Shown one piece after another: positions 55,333 through 63,979 of a stretch of 64,000 nucleotides of DNA. Origin of the DNA: Draconibacterium sediminis (GTDB lineage Bacteria; Bacteroidota; Bacteroidia; Bacteroidales; Prolixibacteraceae); the NCBI RefSeq assembly GCF_000949475.1, contig NZ_JRHC01000001.1, forward strand, positions 124,001 through 188,000, given 5' to 3'. The stretch's first letter is position 1, and each line of letters begins with the position of its first letter. The position numbers were made by a program, and so were the translations under genes. The notes below the pieces were generated by a model that saw nothing but the letters and a program-made list of their open reading frames with translations, had not been told where the DNA came from and ran no database searches.

Positions 55333-55525
55333 TCATCGGGCTGAAAGCCCAGACTATTCTAACCCAACGGCAAAGCGAATGCGACACCTTGGGTTTCAGA
55401 CGCCTATCTTTACGTCGCCCTGTATGGGCAGACTAATAACCTGGGCTTTCAGCCCGATATCCTTTTTTGTTCATCTACCCAAGACGATGTCTTGGGCTCA
55501 ATTTAGCTGTCCTTTCAGGACGAAA
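55333..55525. repeat. Composite palindromic REP/BIME-like repeat
   Basis: Contains a perfect 18-bp inverted pair 55335-55352 / 55441-55458 (ATCGGGCTGAAAGCCCAG and its complement) enclosing further stem-loop material, then CCCAAGAC-GAT-GTCTTGGG (55478-55496) and GTCCT-TTC-AGGAC (55509-55521). These words are typical of REP elements mobilised by RAYT transposases in Bacteroidota. It fills most of the gap between the DUF4097-like and SMP-30 genes. No RAYT gene lies in the window. Confidence 0.6.
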
Positions 55526-55552
55526 AATCAGGATTGGACAATTTTAATGAAT

Positions 55553-56551
55553 TCATTTTTTAAGGTGAACGCGCATGAGATAATTGTCAGCTGTTACATA
55601 CAAAGCCGAATAGTCGTCATTAAATGCGCAGTTTGCCGTCTCTTTCCCTGTTTCTATTTTTCCCAGGATTTTCCCGTCAGGAGAGAAAATAAAAATCCCG
55701 CCTGGCCCTGTAGCAAAGACCGTCCCATTCCTGTGAACTTTCATTCCATCGGGAAGTCCATTATTCGCTAAAACCAGGTTTGTTGCATCATAAAAAACTT
55801 TTCCATTCCCAATGCTTCCATTCTCTTTCACATCATAAACCATCCAGATGGCTCTTTTCGGATCTGAATTGGCCACATATAATTTTGTTCCATCAGGCGA
55901 AAAAGCAATTCCATTTGGGCGGGTCAATGCTTTTGTGAGCAACTTAATTTCGCCCGATTTTGAAAGTTTGTAAACCCCCTGAAAATCCAATTCCTTTGCA
56001 GGATCATCTACATTTTTTTCAAGCCCGTATGGAGGATCGGTAAAATACAATTCACCGGTTTTACTAAAAACGGCATCGTTAGGGCTATTAAGTTTCTTTG
56101 CCTGATAGCTGTCAACCAGGGTTTCAAATTTTGGTATCGGATCACTCAATGGTGCTAACATTTTAGCTATCCTGCGATCGCCGTGCTGGCAGAGAACCAA
56201 ACGCCCATCCGAATCCAAAAGCAAGGCATTGGAACCAAGCTCTCCCCCTCTGGCTTGTTCCCCGGTATACCCTGATGGTTTAAGATACAACTTCAGTCCA
56301 TCGGATTCACTCCATTCATAAATCGAATTGTCTGGAATATCTGAAAAAATAAGTTTGTTCTCAGAGCTCAGCCAAAGCGGTCCCTCTGACCATCCAAAGC
56401 CATCGGCCAGAATTTCTATGCCTGCAGAAACATCGATCAAATCGGCCAGGTGTGGATCGTCCACAATGATTTTTCCGGTGGTTTGATAGTTTTGAGCGAA
56501 AGCTGGAACCGTCAAAATAAATGATAAAACCAGGTAAATAAATTGATGCAT
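55553..56551 (-). CDS. SMP-30/gluconolactonase/LRE-like secreted protein
   Basis: 332 residues with a signal peptide (about 1-19, VPAFAQ). A six-bladed propeller of the SMP-30 kind follows: a first metal Glu in GWSEGPLWLSSENKLIFSD, NSPNDAVFSKTGELYFTDPPYG with Asn/Asp ligands, RPNGIAFSPDGTKLYVANSD, and NGLPDGMKVHRNGTVFATGPGG. The family hydrolyses sugar lactones; here the secreted form suggests action in the periplasm. It sits inside the permease array, in the same orientation, but the intergenic repeats on both sides argue against tight coupling. Confidence 0.88.
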   Translation of the reverse strand: MHQFIYLVLSFILTVPAFAQNYQTTGKIIVDDPHLADLIDVSAGIEILADGFGWSEGPLWLSSENKLIFSDIPDNSIYEWSESDGLKLYLKPSGYTGEQARGGELGSNALLLDSDGRLVLCQHGDRRIAKMLAPLSDPIPKFETLVDSYQAKKLNSPNDAVFSKTGELYFTDPPYGLEKNVDDPAKELDFQGVYKLSKSGEIKLLTKALTRPNGIAFSPDGTKLYVANSDPKRAIWMVYDVKENGSIGNGKVFYDATNLVLANNGLPDGMKVHRNGTVFATGPGGIFIFSPDGKILGKIETGKETANCAFNDDYSALYVTADNYLMRVHLKK

Positions 56552-56645
56552 CTTGTTCTCTTTTAGGTTTGACTAATACCTATAAAGGTATGAATAAGCT
56601 TCGTAATTTGTTTGGTAACTCCCTTAGCTACTTTGAAGTTTGGGC

Positions 56646-56708
56646 TTACTCATACCTAAATGCCTCAATACTGACGAACTTCGTTTGTCAGCATCTCCGC
56701 ATTTCTCA
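56646..56708 (-). repeat. Hairpin unit and displaced permease C-terminal codons after permease 5
   Basis: After the permease 5 stop come a TGAGAAATGCGG segment, the hairpin 56691-56671 (CTGAC-AAAC / GTT-GTCAG type) and the out-of-gene copy GAGGCATTTAGGTATGAGTAA (56666-56646: E-A-F-R-Y-E-stop). Confidence 0.7.
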
Positions 56709-59087
56709 CTACTCGTATCGAAGTGCTTCGACCGGATTCCTCGTTGCCGCCCTCCAGCTTTGCCAGCTAACGGTTAGTAATGCAATTCCCAAAGCCAGTA
56801 CTCCGGCAAGGGCAAATATCCACCAGCTTAAAGTAGTTTTATAAGCAAAGTTTTCAAGCCATTTATTCATGGCGTAGTATGCAATGGGGGTGGCAATTAT
56901 AAATGCTATGACTACCCATTTTATAATATTATTATTTAGAATAATCACTACTTCAGAAATTTTAGCACCGTTAATTTTTCGAATCCCAATTTCCTTTTTT
57001 CGTTGTAAAGCCGAAAAAGAGATTAGACCAAAAAGACCTAAGCAAGCTATAAATATCGCGATCAGGGTAAATATTTTAATCAATGAACTGAATTCAGTTT
57101 CGGTTTTATAAAGTTCCTCAAAACGTTCATCCAGAAAATGATATTCGAAAGGTACATCGGGAGAGAACTTCTTCCATGTGCTTTCAATTGTGGCAATTGT
57201 ATTTTCCAGATCCATCCCCGATACTTTAATGTTAATGCAAGTATTCCACGGCAGATAACAAAGCATTGAAGGTTTTATTTCGTGGTGCAAAGAGTTAATA
57301 TGGAAGTCCTTAATTATCCCAATAATCGTAATGTCATCTCCTAAAAAAGTTACGGTTGAGCCAATTGGGTCTTCTAACTCCATTTGCTTTACAAAACATT
57401 CATTTACCAACGCCGTGTTATTTAAGTCGTTTTTAATGGTTTTTGAGAAATTACGACCTGCGAGAAGTTCAATTCCAAATGTTTCGATGAAATCAGGATC
57501 AACCGTTGTAGCTTTATAATTTTTAAATTCACCATTCACTTTATGTTTGGAACCAATATTCAGATGGCCAACAAATGTTCCATTTGAACGTGCAACATTT
57601 TGAATCGATGGATTTGTCAATAATGATTCCCTAAATGACTGATATTGTTTACTTATACTGGCACCACCTGATAGGTAAATTAGGTGTTCTTTATCGAATC
57701 CCAGATTTTTAGATTTAATATAGTTCGCTTGTTTCGAGAATGTTAAAACCGCTATTATTAGAAAAATTGAAACAACAAATTGTGTTGTGATTAATACTTG
57801 TTTTAACCTATTTCCTTTCGTTCCTTTGTTGAATTCATTTTTTATACTCTTTACAGGTTTGAGCTTTGTAAGGAACCAGGCAGGATATAATCCTGAAATG
57901 AATCCAATCAGAATTAGTCCTCCAATCAGGAATACCAGTGCTTTGAATGTTTCACCAGGTGCAACCACGGATTTAAATCCGGTAAAGTTGAACAAATAGG
58001 GGTGAATGAAAAGAACTATAATTACTGCAATAATGCCAGCAATTGAAGTGATTAGTATTGACTCAGTTATAAATTGTTTGAATAAAGTACTTTTATCAGA
58101 ACCGATTATTTTTCGAATTCCTATTTCTTTTAAACGGGTGCTGGAAATGGCCAGTGACAAATTAATGTAGTTTATAATGGCTATTATTAAAATGACCAGT
58201 CCTATTAGTAATATCAGATAAACAGAAAAGCGTTTGTTGCTACCATGGAAATGTACCTCTTTTAGTGGAACAAAGTTTAATTTGTATTCCTCTGCACGCT
58301 GACTTCCTTTATCTACCTGCCAACGCTCAGCCATCAGATTTGTCCAGCATTCGGGTGTTTCGTTATTGAGTTGATGTACTGTTTCAGGTGAAGAAATTTT
58401 AACAAAGCTGCCAAATCCCCAGTTGACCCAATCTTCGCTAATATTTCCGTTTCTAATGTGGTGATAAATTATGGTTGACATTGAAATTATTCCATTGTAT
58501 GGAATTGATGAATTGGTAGGTGAGTCCTCAATTACACCGCTTACGGTGAAAGTATATTTTGCACTGGGGTAGTCACTTAAATAGGTAATTTGTTTACCTG
58601 TTGGGTTTTCGTTGCCAAACATTTTTCGCGACAAACGCTCTGATAAGATGATTGAATTTGGAAATTTCAGACCATTTTGGGCATCACCAAACAACATTTT
58701 AAAATCAAAAAAATCAAAGAAACTGCTGTCAGCAAAAATAAAATTCTCAGTTCTGATCGTTTCGTTTTCGTATTCTAAATAACCTTTATTTCCTCCACCA
58801 AACCATTCATCTACCCGAACAACATCTTCAATTCCGGCAATATTATCCTTTAAGAATAAGGCAACAGCCGGAGGTAAAGATCCATTATCGCCAAGATATA
58901 CCTTGTAAATATTGTTCTGCTGTTTGTGAAAGCGATCGAAACTGAATTGATGATTTACGTATCTTGCTATTAGTATAAAAACAGCGATGCCAATTGCTAG
59001 TCCGATAATGTTAATCGAAGAATGAAGCTTATTGCGCCAAATGGTTCGCAGGATTATTTTATGATTTATATTTCTTAATGAGTTCAT
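56709..59087 (-). CDS. FtsX/MacB-like ABC transporter permease 5
   Basis: 792 residues. N-terminal helix INIIGLAIGIAVFILIARYV; coupling motifs EIGIRKIIGSDKSTLFKQF and EIGIRKINGAKISEVVIIL; C-terminus AATRNPVEALRYE. Its upstream half is noticeably more AT-rich than the last 200 bp. That last stretch is near-identical in sequence to permeases 6 and 7, as if the 3' end had been replaced by gene conversion. Eight predicted helices and two periplasmic MacB-like domains. Substrate unknown. Confidence 0.88.
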   Translation of the reverse strand: MNSLRNINHKIILRTIWRNKLHSSINIIGLAIGIAVFILIARYVNHQFSFDRFHKQQNNIYKVYLGDNGSLPPAVALFLKDNIAGIEDVVRVDEWFGGGNKGYLEYENETIRTENFIFADSSFFDFFDFKMLFGDAQNGLKFPNSIILSERLSRKMFGNENPTGKQITYLSDYPSAKYTFTVSGVIEDSPTNSSIPYNGIISMSTIIYHHIRNGNISEDWVNWGFGSFVKISSPETVHQLNNETPECWTNLMAERWQVDKGSQRAEEYKLNFVPLKEVHFHGSNKRFSVYLILLIGLVILIIAIINYINLSLAISSTRLKEIGIRKIIGSDKSTLFKQFITESILITSIAGIIAVIIVLFIHPYLFNFTGFKSVVAPGETFKALVFLIGGLILIGFISGLYPAWFLTKLKPVKSIKNEFNKGTKGNRLKQVLITTQFVVSIFLIIAVLTFSKQANYIKSKNLGFDKEHLIYLSGGASISKQYQSFRESLLTNPSIQNVARSNGTFVGHLNIGSKHKVNGEFKNYKATTVDPDFIETFGIELLAGRNFSKTIKNDLNNTALVNECFVKQMELEDPIGSTVTFLGDDITIIGIIKDFHINSLHHEIKPSMLCYLPWNTCINIKVSGMDLENTIATIESTWKKFSPDVPFEYHFLDERFEELYKTETEFSSLIKIFTLIAIFIACLGLFGLISFSALQRKKEIGIRKINGAKISEVVIILNNNIIKWVVIAFIIATPIAYYAMNKWLENFAYKTTLSWWIFALAGVLALGIALLTVSWQSWRAATRNPVEALRYE

Positions 59088-59123
59088 TTTATTAGCTTAA
59101 ATATTTGATTTTTTTTTGTTTAG

Positions 59124-59176
59124 CTATTCGTACCTCAGCGCCTCCATCCCGATACGCTTCGCGATCGAGGATTTTG
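59124..59176 (-). repeat. Hairpin unit and displaced permease C-terminal codons after permease 6 (variant)
   Basis: Past the permease 6 stop the minus strand reads a different imperfect hairpin (59171-59146, ATCC...GATCGC / CGTATCGGGAT) and then GAGGCGCTGAGGTACGAATAG (59144-59124), again E-A-L-R-Y-E-stop. Confidence 0.6.
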
Positions 59177-61564
59177 TCACTCATACCTGAGTGCCTCAAC
59201 CGGGTTTCGTGTAGCAGCCCGCCAACTTTGCCAGCTAACAGTCAACAACGCAATTCCCAGCGCCAGCACCCCGGCAAGGGCAAATATCCACCAGCTTAGT
59301 GTGGTTTTATAGGCAAAGTTTTCGAGCCATTTATTCATAGCGTAGTATGCAATGGGCGTGGCAATTACAAAGGCAATAACCACTCTCATCACAAAGTCTT
59401 TGTTTAATAGCATCATTACTTCTGAAACTTTGGCGCCGTTTACTTTTCTGATACCAATTTCCTTGGTTCGCTTTTGCATGGCCAAAATAGAAAGAGCAAG
59501 CAAACCCATGCAGGCGATCAGAATTCCAATGCCTGCAAATACATTTAAACTGGCAGTCAGTTTACTTTCCGATTCGTACATTTGGTTGAGTTGGTCGTTT
59601 ACAAAACTGTATTCAAAAGGGTATTCAGGCACAAATTCTTCCCACAATGTTTTTATTTGATCCGGCACTGCCGGTACTCCGGGATTCATTCTTACAATAA
59701 TTTCATTGTAGTAAAACGGATTCATATTAAAACACATGGGAGTTATTTCACTGTGCAGCGATTTGAAGTTGAAATTTTCTACGATGCCAACTATCGTACC
59801 TTCCTGGTAAGCATATAATGTTTTCCCTATAGGATTATCAATCCCCATCTCATCAGCCGCTTTTTGGTTGATCACATAGGCACATTTTCTTTGGATGTCG
59901 TAATCAACTATGTCGTTTTTGAAGTCGCGATTAAATCCACGCCCCTCCACCATTTTAACACCTAGCGTTTCAAAATAATCGTAATAAACCGAGTTCCATT
60001 GCATGCTAACAGTTTCTCCTTCGGGCATTCCGTCACAACGAAAACCATCGGCTGATGTTTGTACATCCGAGGGCGAAGAAAAAGCGAGTGTTGCATTCTT
60101 TATCCCCTGCAATTTTTTTACTTCCTGTGCAAAAGCATCAAATTTATTCCCGTTTAATCCGTCGTCAACCGACATATTCAAAGGAATGGTTATTAATTCC
60201 TCCCTGGCGAATCCAGGGCTGTGTTTTTCCAGAAAATAAACCTGTTTATAAAATAAAGTAGTTATCGCCAACAGCACCACACTGATGGTAAATTGTCCAA
60301 CGATAAAGACATTTACCATTTTGGGTTGTTTGTGCAGCGATTGTTGATCTGCCTTAAAAATACGTACTGTTTTTTGTCTCGAAATTATCAAGGCAGGAAC
60401 AATCGAAGTTATAATTGCAAAAACAAAAATTACTCCTGTCAAAAAGAGTAAAAGTGTAAAATCAAACTCTTTTAAAGCTGGAAGAAATGAAAACCTGACT
60501 GTAAGAATAGAATTATACAGATAAATAAAAATTATTGAAATCGCCACGCTTATAGAGATATAAGATAATATCTCGCGAATTTGATCGCCGAAAATAATTG
60601 ATTTTGAGGCCCCGCAAACTTTTTTGACTCCCGTATTAATAGCTCGTTGCGATGCGGTTCCAATGTGGAGCAGAAGAAAATTTACTGCCGACATGGAAAG
60701 TATAATCAAGGCAACAATGGCCAAAAGATATAGGTAACTTTTGTTTGCCTGCGGTACCGATTCCCAGCCGGTTTGCATTTCAGTGTGTAACTTTTTTAAC
60801 GGTTGTAACGCCAGTTTATCGGGATTTTCTTCCACATGTGTCGTTAGGTAATCTGATACTTTTGTCGAAAAGGCTTCCTCTTCAATTTGGTTTTCGGCCA
60901 GGATAAATGTATGAATGTCGGATGGATAATTCCATGAAGGTTCAATCCAAACCTGGGTTAGTTTTGAGATACTTTCCAGGGGTAAAAGGATATCGCCACG
61001 AAAATTGGAATTCCTCGGGAAATCACTAAAAACCCCCTGAACTGTAAATAATCTGTCTTTGCCGATTTTTATCTGTTCCCCCACCGGGTCCTTTTCACCA
61101 AAATATTTTTTGGCTGCACTCCCCGATAATACAATAGAATTTGGCGAACTCAGGCAATTTGCCGCATCGCCTTTTTCAAGAGGAAATGAAAACAGCGAGA
61201 AGAAGTTTGGATCGGCAAAAATGGTTCGATTCTCATTAAACATTTTATCACCTGCAGTGAGTGCCAGGTAGCCCCAGTAAAAACTGGTGCGTGTAGCGTC
61301 CTTAATTTCCGGAAAACCTGATTTTAGGCTTTGTGCTAACGGCCCGTAAGTTGCTGCACCCGATAATTCATTTTTATCATTTTGAGTTAAAACACGGTAC
61401 ACCCGACTGGAATTTTCATATTGAGAATCATAGGTAAATTCCTGATAAACATGGCCCAAAACAATAATTACTACTGCCAAACCTATTGCCATCGACAAGA
61501 TATTCAGCAGGTTCAATCTACTGTTTTTTCTGAATCCGCGCAGGATGATTTTTAGTGTTTTCAT
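59177..61564 (-). CDS. FtsX/MacB-like ABC transporter permease 6
   Basis: 795 residues. First helix LNILSMAIGLAVVIIVLGHV; coupling motifs AINTGVKKVCGASKSIIF (degenerate in the first unit) and EIGIRKVNGAKVSEVM (intact in the second); C-terminus VSWQSWRAATRNPVEALRYE. The last 60 residues are nearly identical to permeases 5 and 7. The first coupling motif departs from the E-I-G-x-R-K consensus, so coupling to an ATPase may rely on the second. Eight predicted helices; no ATPase gene adjacent. Confidence 0.88.
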   Translation of the reverse strand: MKTLKIILRGFRKNSRLNLLNILSMAIGLAVVIIVLGHVYQEFTYDSQYENSSRVYRVLTQNDKNELSGAATYGPLAQSLKSGFPEIKDATRTSFYWGYLALTAGDKMFNENRTIFADPNFFSLFSFPLEKGDAANCLSSPNSIVLSGSAAKKYFGEKDPVGEQIKIGKDRLFTVQGVFSDFPRNSNFRGDILLPLESISKLTQVWIEPSWNYPSDIHTFILAENQIEEEAFSTKVSDYLTTHVEENPDKLALQPLKKLHTEMQTGWESVPQANKSYLYLLAIVALIILSMSAVNFLLLHIGTASQRAINTGVKKVCGASKSIIFGDQIREILSYISISVAISIIFIYLYNSILTVRFSFLPALKEFDFTLLLFLTGVIFVFAIITSIVPALIISRQKTVRIFKADQQSLHKQPKMVNVFIVGQFTISVVLLAITTLFYKQVYFLEKHSPGFAREELITIPLNMSVDDGLNGNKFDAFAQEVKKLQGIKNATLAFSSPSDVQTSADGFRCDGMPEGETVSMQWNSVYYDYFETLGVKMVEGRGFNRDFKNDIVDYDIQRKCAYVINQKAADEMGIDNPIGKTLYAYQEGTIVGIVENFNFKSLHSEITPMCFNMNPFYYNEIIVRMNPGVPAVPDQIKTLWEEFVPEYPFEYSFVNDQLNQMYESESKLTASLNVFAGIGILIACMGLLALSILAMQKRTKEIGIRKVNGAKVSEVMMLLNKDFVMRVVIAFVIATPIAYYAMNKWLENFAYKTTLSWWIFALAGVLALGIALLTVSWQSWRAATRNPVEALRYE

Positions 61565-61581
61565 TTTTTTGTCTTTCAGGT

Positions 61582-61645
61582 TTATTCATATCTCAAAGCC
61601 TCAATACTGACGAAACTTCGTTTGTCAGCATCTACGCACTTCTCA
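61582..61645 (-). repeat. Hairpin unit and displaced permease C-terminal codons after permease 7
   Basis: After the permease 7 stop: TGAGAAGTGCGTAGATG, which can pair with GCACTTC inside the permease's own last codons; then the hairpin 61628-61607; then GAGGCTTTGAGATATGAATAA (61602-61582: E-A-L-R-Y-E-stop). It is the closest relative of the unit at 42.6 kb. Confidence 0.7.
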
Positions 61646-63979
61646 CTACTCGTATCGAAGTGCTTCGACAGGATTTCGCGTTGCCGCCCGCCAGCTTTGC
61701 CAGCTAACGGTTAACAGGGCAATTCCCAAAGCCAGTATTCCGGCCAGGGCAAATATCCACCAGCTTAGTGTGGTTTTATAGGCAAAGTTTTCGAGCCATT
61801 TATTCATGGCGTAGTATGCAATGGGGGTGGCAATTACCAAAGCTACAATTACCCAAATCACAAAATCTTTATTCAGCAAAACCAGTATTTCCGAAACGGT
61901 TGCACCATTCACTTTGCGCACACCGATTTCTTTCGTCCGGTTTAAACTGATCAGGAAAATCTGACCTAAAATCCCCATACAAGTTAGCACAATTGCAATT
62001 ATTGAAAAGAATGTAATGGATTTGGCCAACTTATCTTCTTTTTGGTACATGGCCTGAAACTGGTCGTCGTAGAAAGTAAATTCCATGGGGTCGTCCGGTA
62101 ACAGGCGCCCCCAAACTTTCCGAAGTTCACTTATTTGCTGTCCAAGGTTCCCGGGAATCAGCCGCAGTGAAAGCGTATTATACTCGCGGTCGGATTCGTA
62201 AATCAACGCAACCGGACTTAAAGAAGAATGTAACGATTCAACGTTGAAATTATTCACCATCCCCACTACATCGTAACCACCTTCTCTTCCGTTGTTATAT
62301 TTTTTGCCAATAATATCTTCCCAGCCATAACGTTTTACGGCAGCTTCATTCATCAAACACGCCTTTCCTTTATCGCCCGACAAAAAATTTCGACCATCAA
62401 GTAGCTGAACGCCCATTGTTTCCAGGAAGTTTTCAGTTACATAAATACATTCGACCATAAACTCATCGTCTTCTACTCCACTTCCCATACTCATATTAAT
62501 TAGCCCGGGATAACCGTTACTCAAAGCACTGCCCGATACAAAAGGAAGATCGCTGAACTCGTTTCGCAATGTCGTCTGGTTTTCACTCAGCCACGGAAGT
62601 TCTACCCTCAACAAGTGCTCTTCGTTAAAACCTAAATCATAGTGTTTTACGTATTGTAATTGTTTAAAAATCAGCATCACAACTGCAATCAGGGCAATGG
62701 AAACTGTTAACTGAAAAGTAAGCATTAGCTGTTTACCGAATTGTTTTCCGTTTCTTTTGCGTCCTCCCTGCAGAAAATCGGCAATGTTAAACCGGGATAA
62801 AATATAGATAGGCGCTAAACTGTTCAGAAAAATAATGCCGGTAACGATACCCAAAACAACAGGCAATAATTGTTGAAGATTAACATCGGCAAGATGAATT
62901 TCTCTTCCAAATAAGGTTCCGGTTGCCGGTAAAAGCAACGAGACAAATAGCACCGAAATAATCAAAGCAATAAAAATTCCTAGGGTAACTTCAATAAAAG
63001 AATCGATGAGCAAATGTGGTTTCCCCGCGCCATTGGTTTTGTTGATGCCAATTTCTTTCAGTTTTGCGTATTGCATTGAAACCGTGTAATTGAGGTAATT
63101 AATACTCGAAAGGAGAATAATCAGAATTGCAATAGCCAAAAAGATAAACAGCATTTTTGAATTGCCTTTGCTATGCTCATCAGTCCAACCCAACTTTATT
63201 GGAAACAGATAGATATCGGATAAACTTTGCAGTGCCAGGCTGTCGGTAGTGGTATTAAACTGCCCGATAGAGGCATTCATTTTCTTTGCAAACTCATCGG
63301 GTTCGATATTGTCTTTTAACAACAGAAAGTGTTCGACTGGAAATATACAAACACCGTCATTGCAGGCTTGCGCCATCTGAAATTCTTCATTTTCGCTATT
63401 CAGCAATAGTTCGGCTTTAAAACTCGAATTATCGGGCAAATCCTGCATAACAGCAGTAACTGTTGCCGAGAAAAATTCTTCTTTAATCGTTTTTCCTAAC
63501 GGATTCTCATCCCCAAAAAGTTTTCTGGCTAATGACTCTGTAATTACTGCCGAGTTCAACTGACTAAAAGGCTTTTCATCCAGACTGGATAAAACGGGTA
63601 TTGAAAATACATTGAAAAAGTTATTGTTCGTTGAAACAGTGTACTCAACACGTGTATAATTTCTTGTTTCAGGATCTTTTAGTGTAAATGGAAAATACGA
63701 GTACCCGAGCGGACAGGCTTTTTCAACATCAGGGTATTGTTCGGCAATTACAGCGTTGATTTTGTAATCGAGTCCCGACTCATTCTTTTTGGCATCATAC
63801 ACGCGATAAATCTGTTCATGCCGGGTATAGTGTTTGTTCACATTGTGTTCAGCACTGTAAAACAAAGCTATTAAAATACAGGCCGTAAAACCAATGGCAA
63901 ACCCACCAATAATAAGCGATGAATACAACTTATTCTTCAACAAATTCCTGAATGCCAGTCTTATTTTGAATCGTAACAT
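61646..63979 (-). CDS. FtsX/MacB-like ABC transporter permease 7
   Basis: 777 residues, start 22 bp from the right edge of the window. N-terminal helix LIIGGFAIGFTACILIALFY; coupling motifs EIGINKTNGAGKPHLLID and EIGVRKVNGATVSEIL; C-terminus ATRNPVEALRYE. Eight predicted helices with two periplasmic MacB-like domains. Its upstream context, including any further permease or ATPase, is outside the window. Confidence 0.88.
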   Translation of the reverse strand: MLRFKIRLAFRNLLKNKLYSSLIIGGFAIGFTACILIALFYSAEHNVNKHYTRHEQIYRVYDAKKNESGLDYKINAVIAEQYPDVEKACPLGYSYFPFTLKDPETRNYTRVEYTVSTNNNFFNVFSIPVLSSLDEKPFSQLNSAVITESLARKLFGDENPLGKTIKEEFFSATVTAVMQDLPDNSSFKAELLLNSENEEFQMAQACNDGVCIFPVEHFLLLKDNIEPDEFAKKMNASIGQFNTTTDSLALQSLSDIYLFPIKLGWTDEHSKGNSKMLFIFLAIAILIILLSSINYLNYTVSMQYAKLKEIGINKTNGAGKPHLLIDSFIEVTLGIFIALIISVLFVSLLLPATGTLFGREIHLADVNLQQLLPVVLGIVTGIIFLNSLAPIYILSRFNIADFLQGGRKRNGKQFGKQLMLTFQLTVSIALIAVVMLIFKQLQYVKHYDLGFNEEHLLRVELPWLSENQTTLRNEFSDLPFVSGSALSNGYPGLINMSMGSGVEDDEFMVECIYVTENFLETMGVQLLDGRNFLSGDKGKACLMNEAAVKRYGWEDIIGKKYNNGREGGYDVVGMVNNFNVESLHSSLSPVALIYESDREYNTLSLRLIPGNLGQQISELRKVWGRLLPDDPMEFTFYDDQFQAMYQKEDKLAKSITFFSIIAIVLTCMGILGQIFLISLNRTKEIGVRKVNGATVSEILVLLNKDFVIWVIVALVIATPIAYYAMNKWLENFAYKTTLSWWIFALAGILALGIALLTVSWQSWRAATRNPVEALRYE

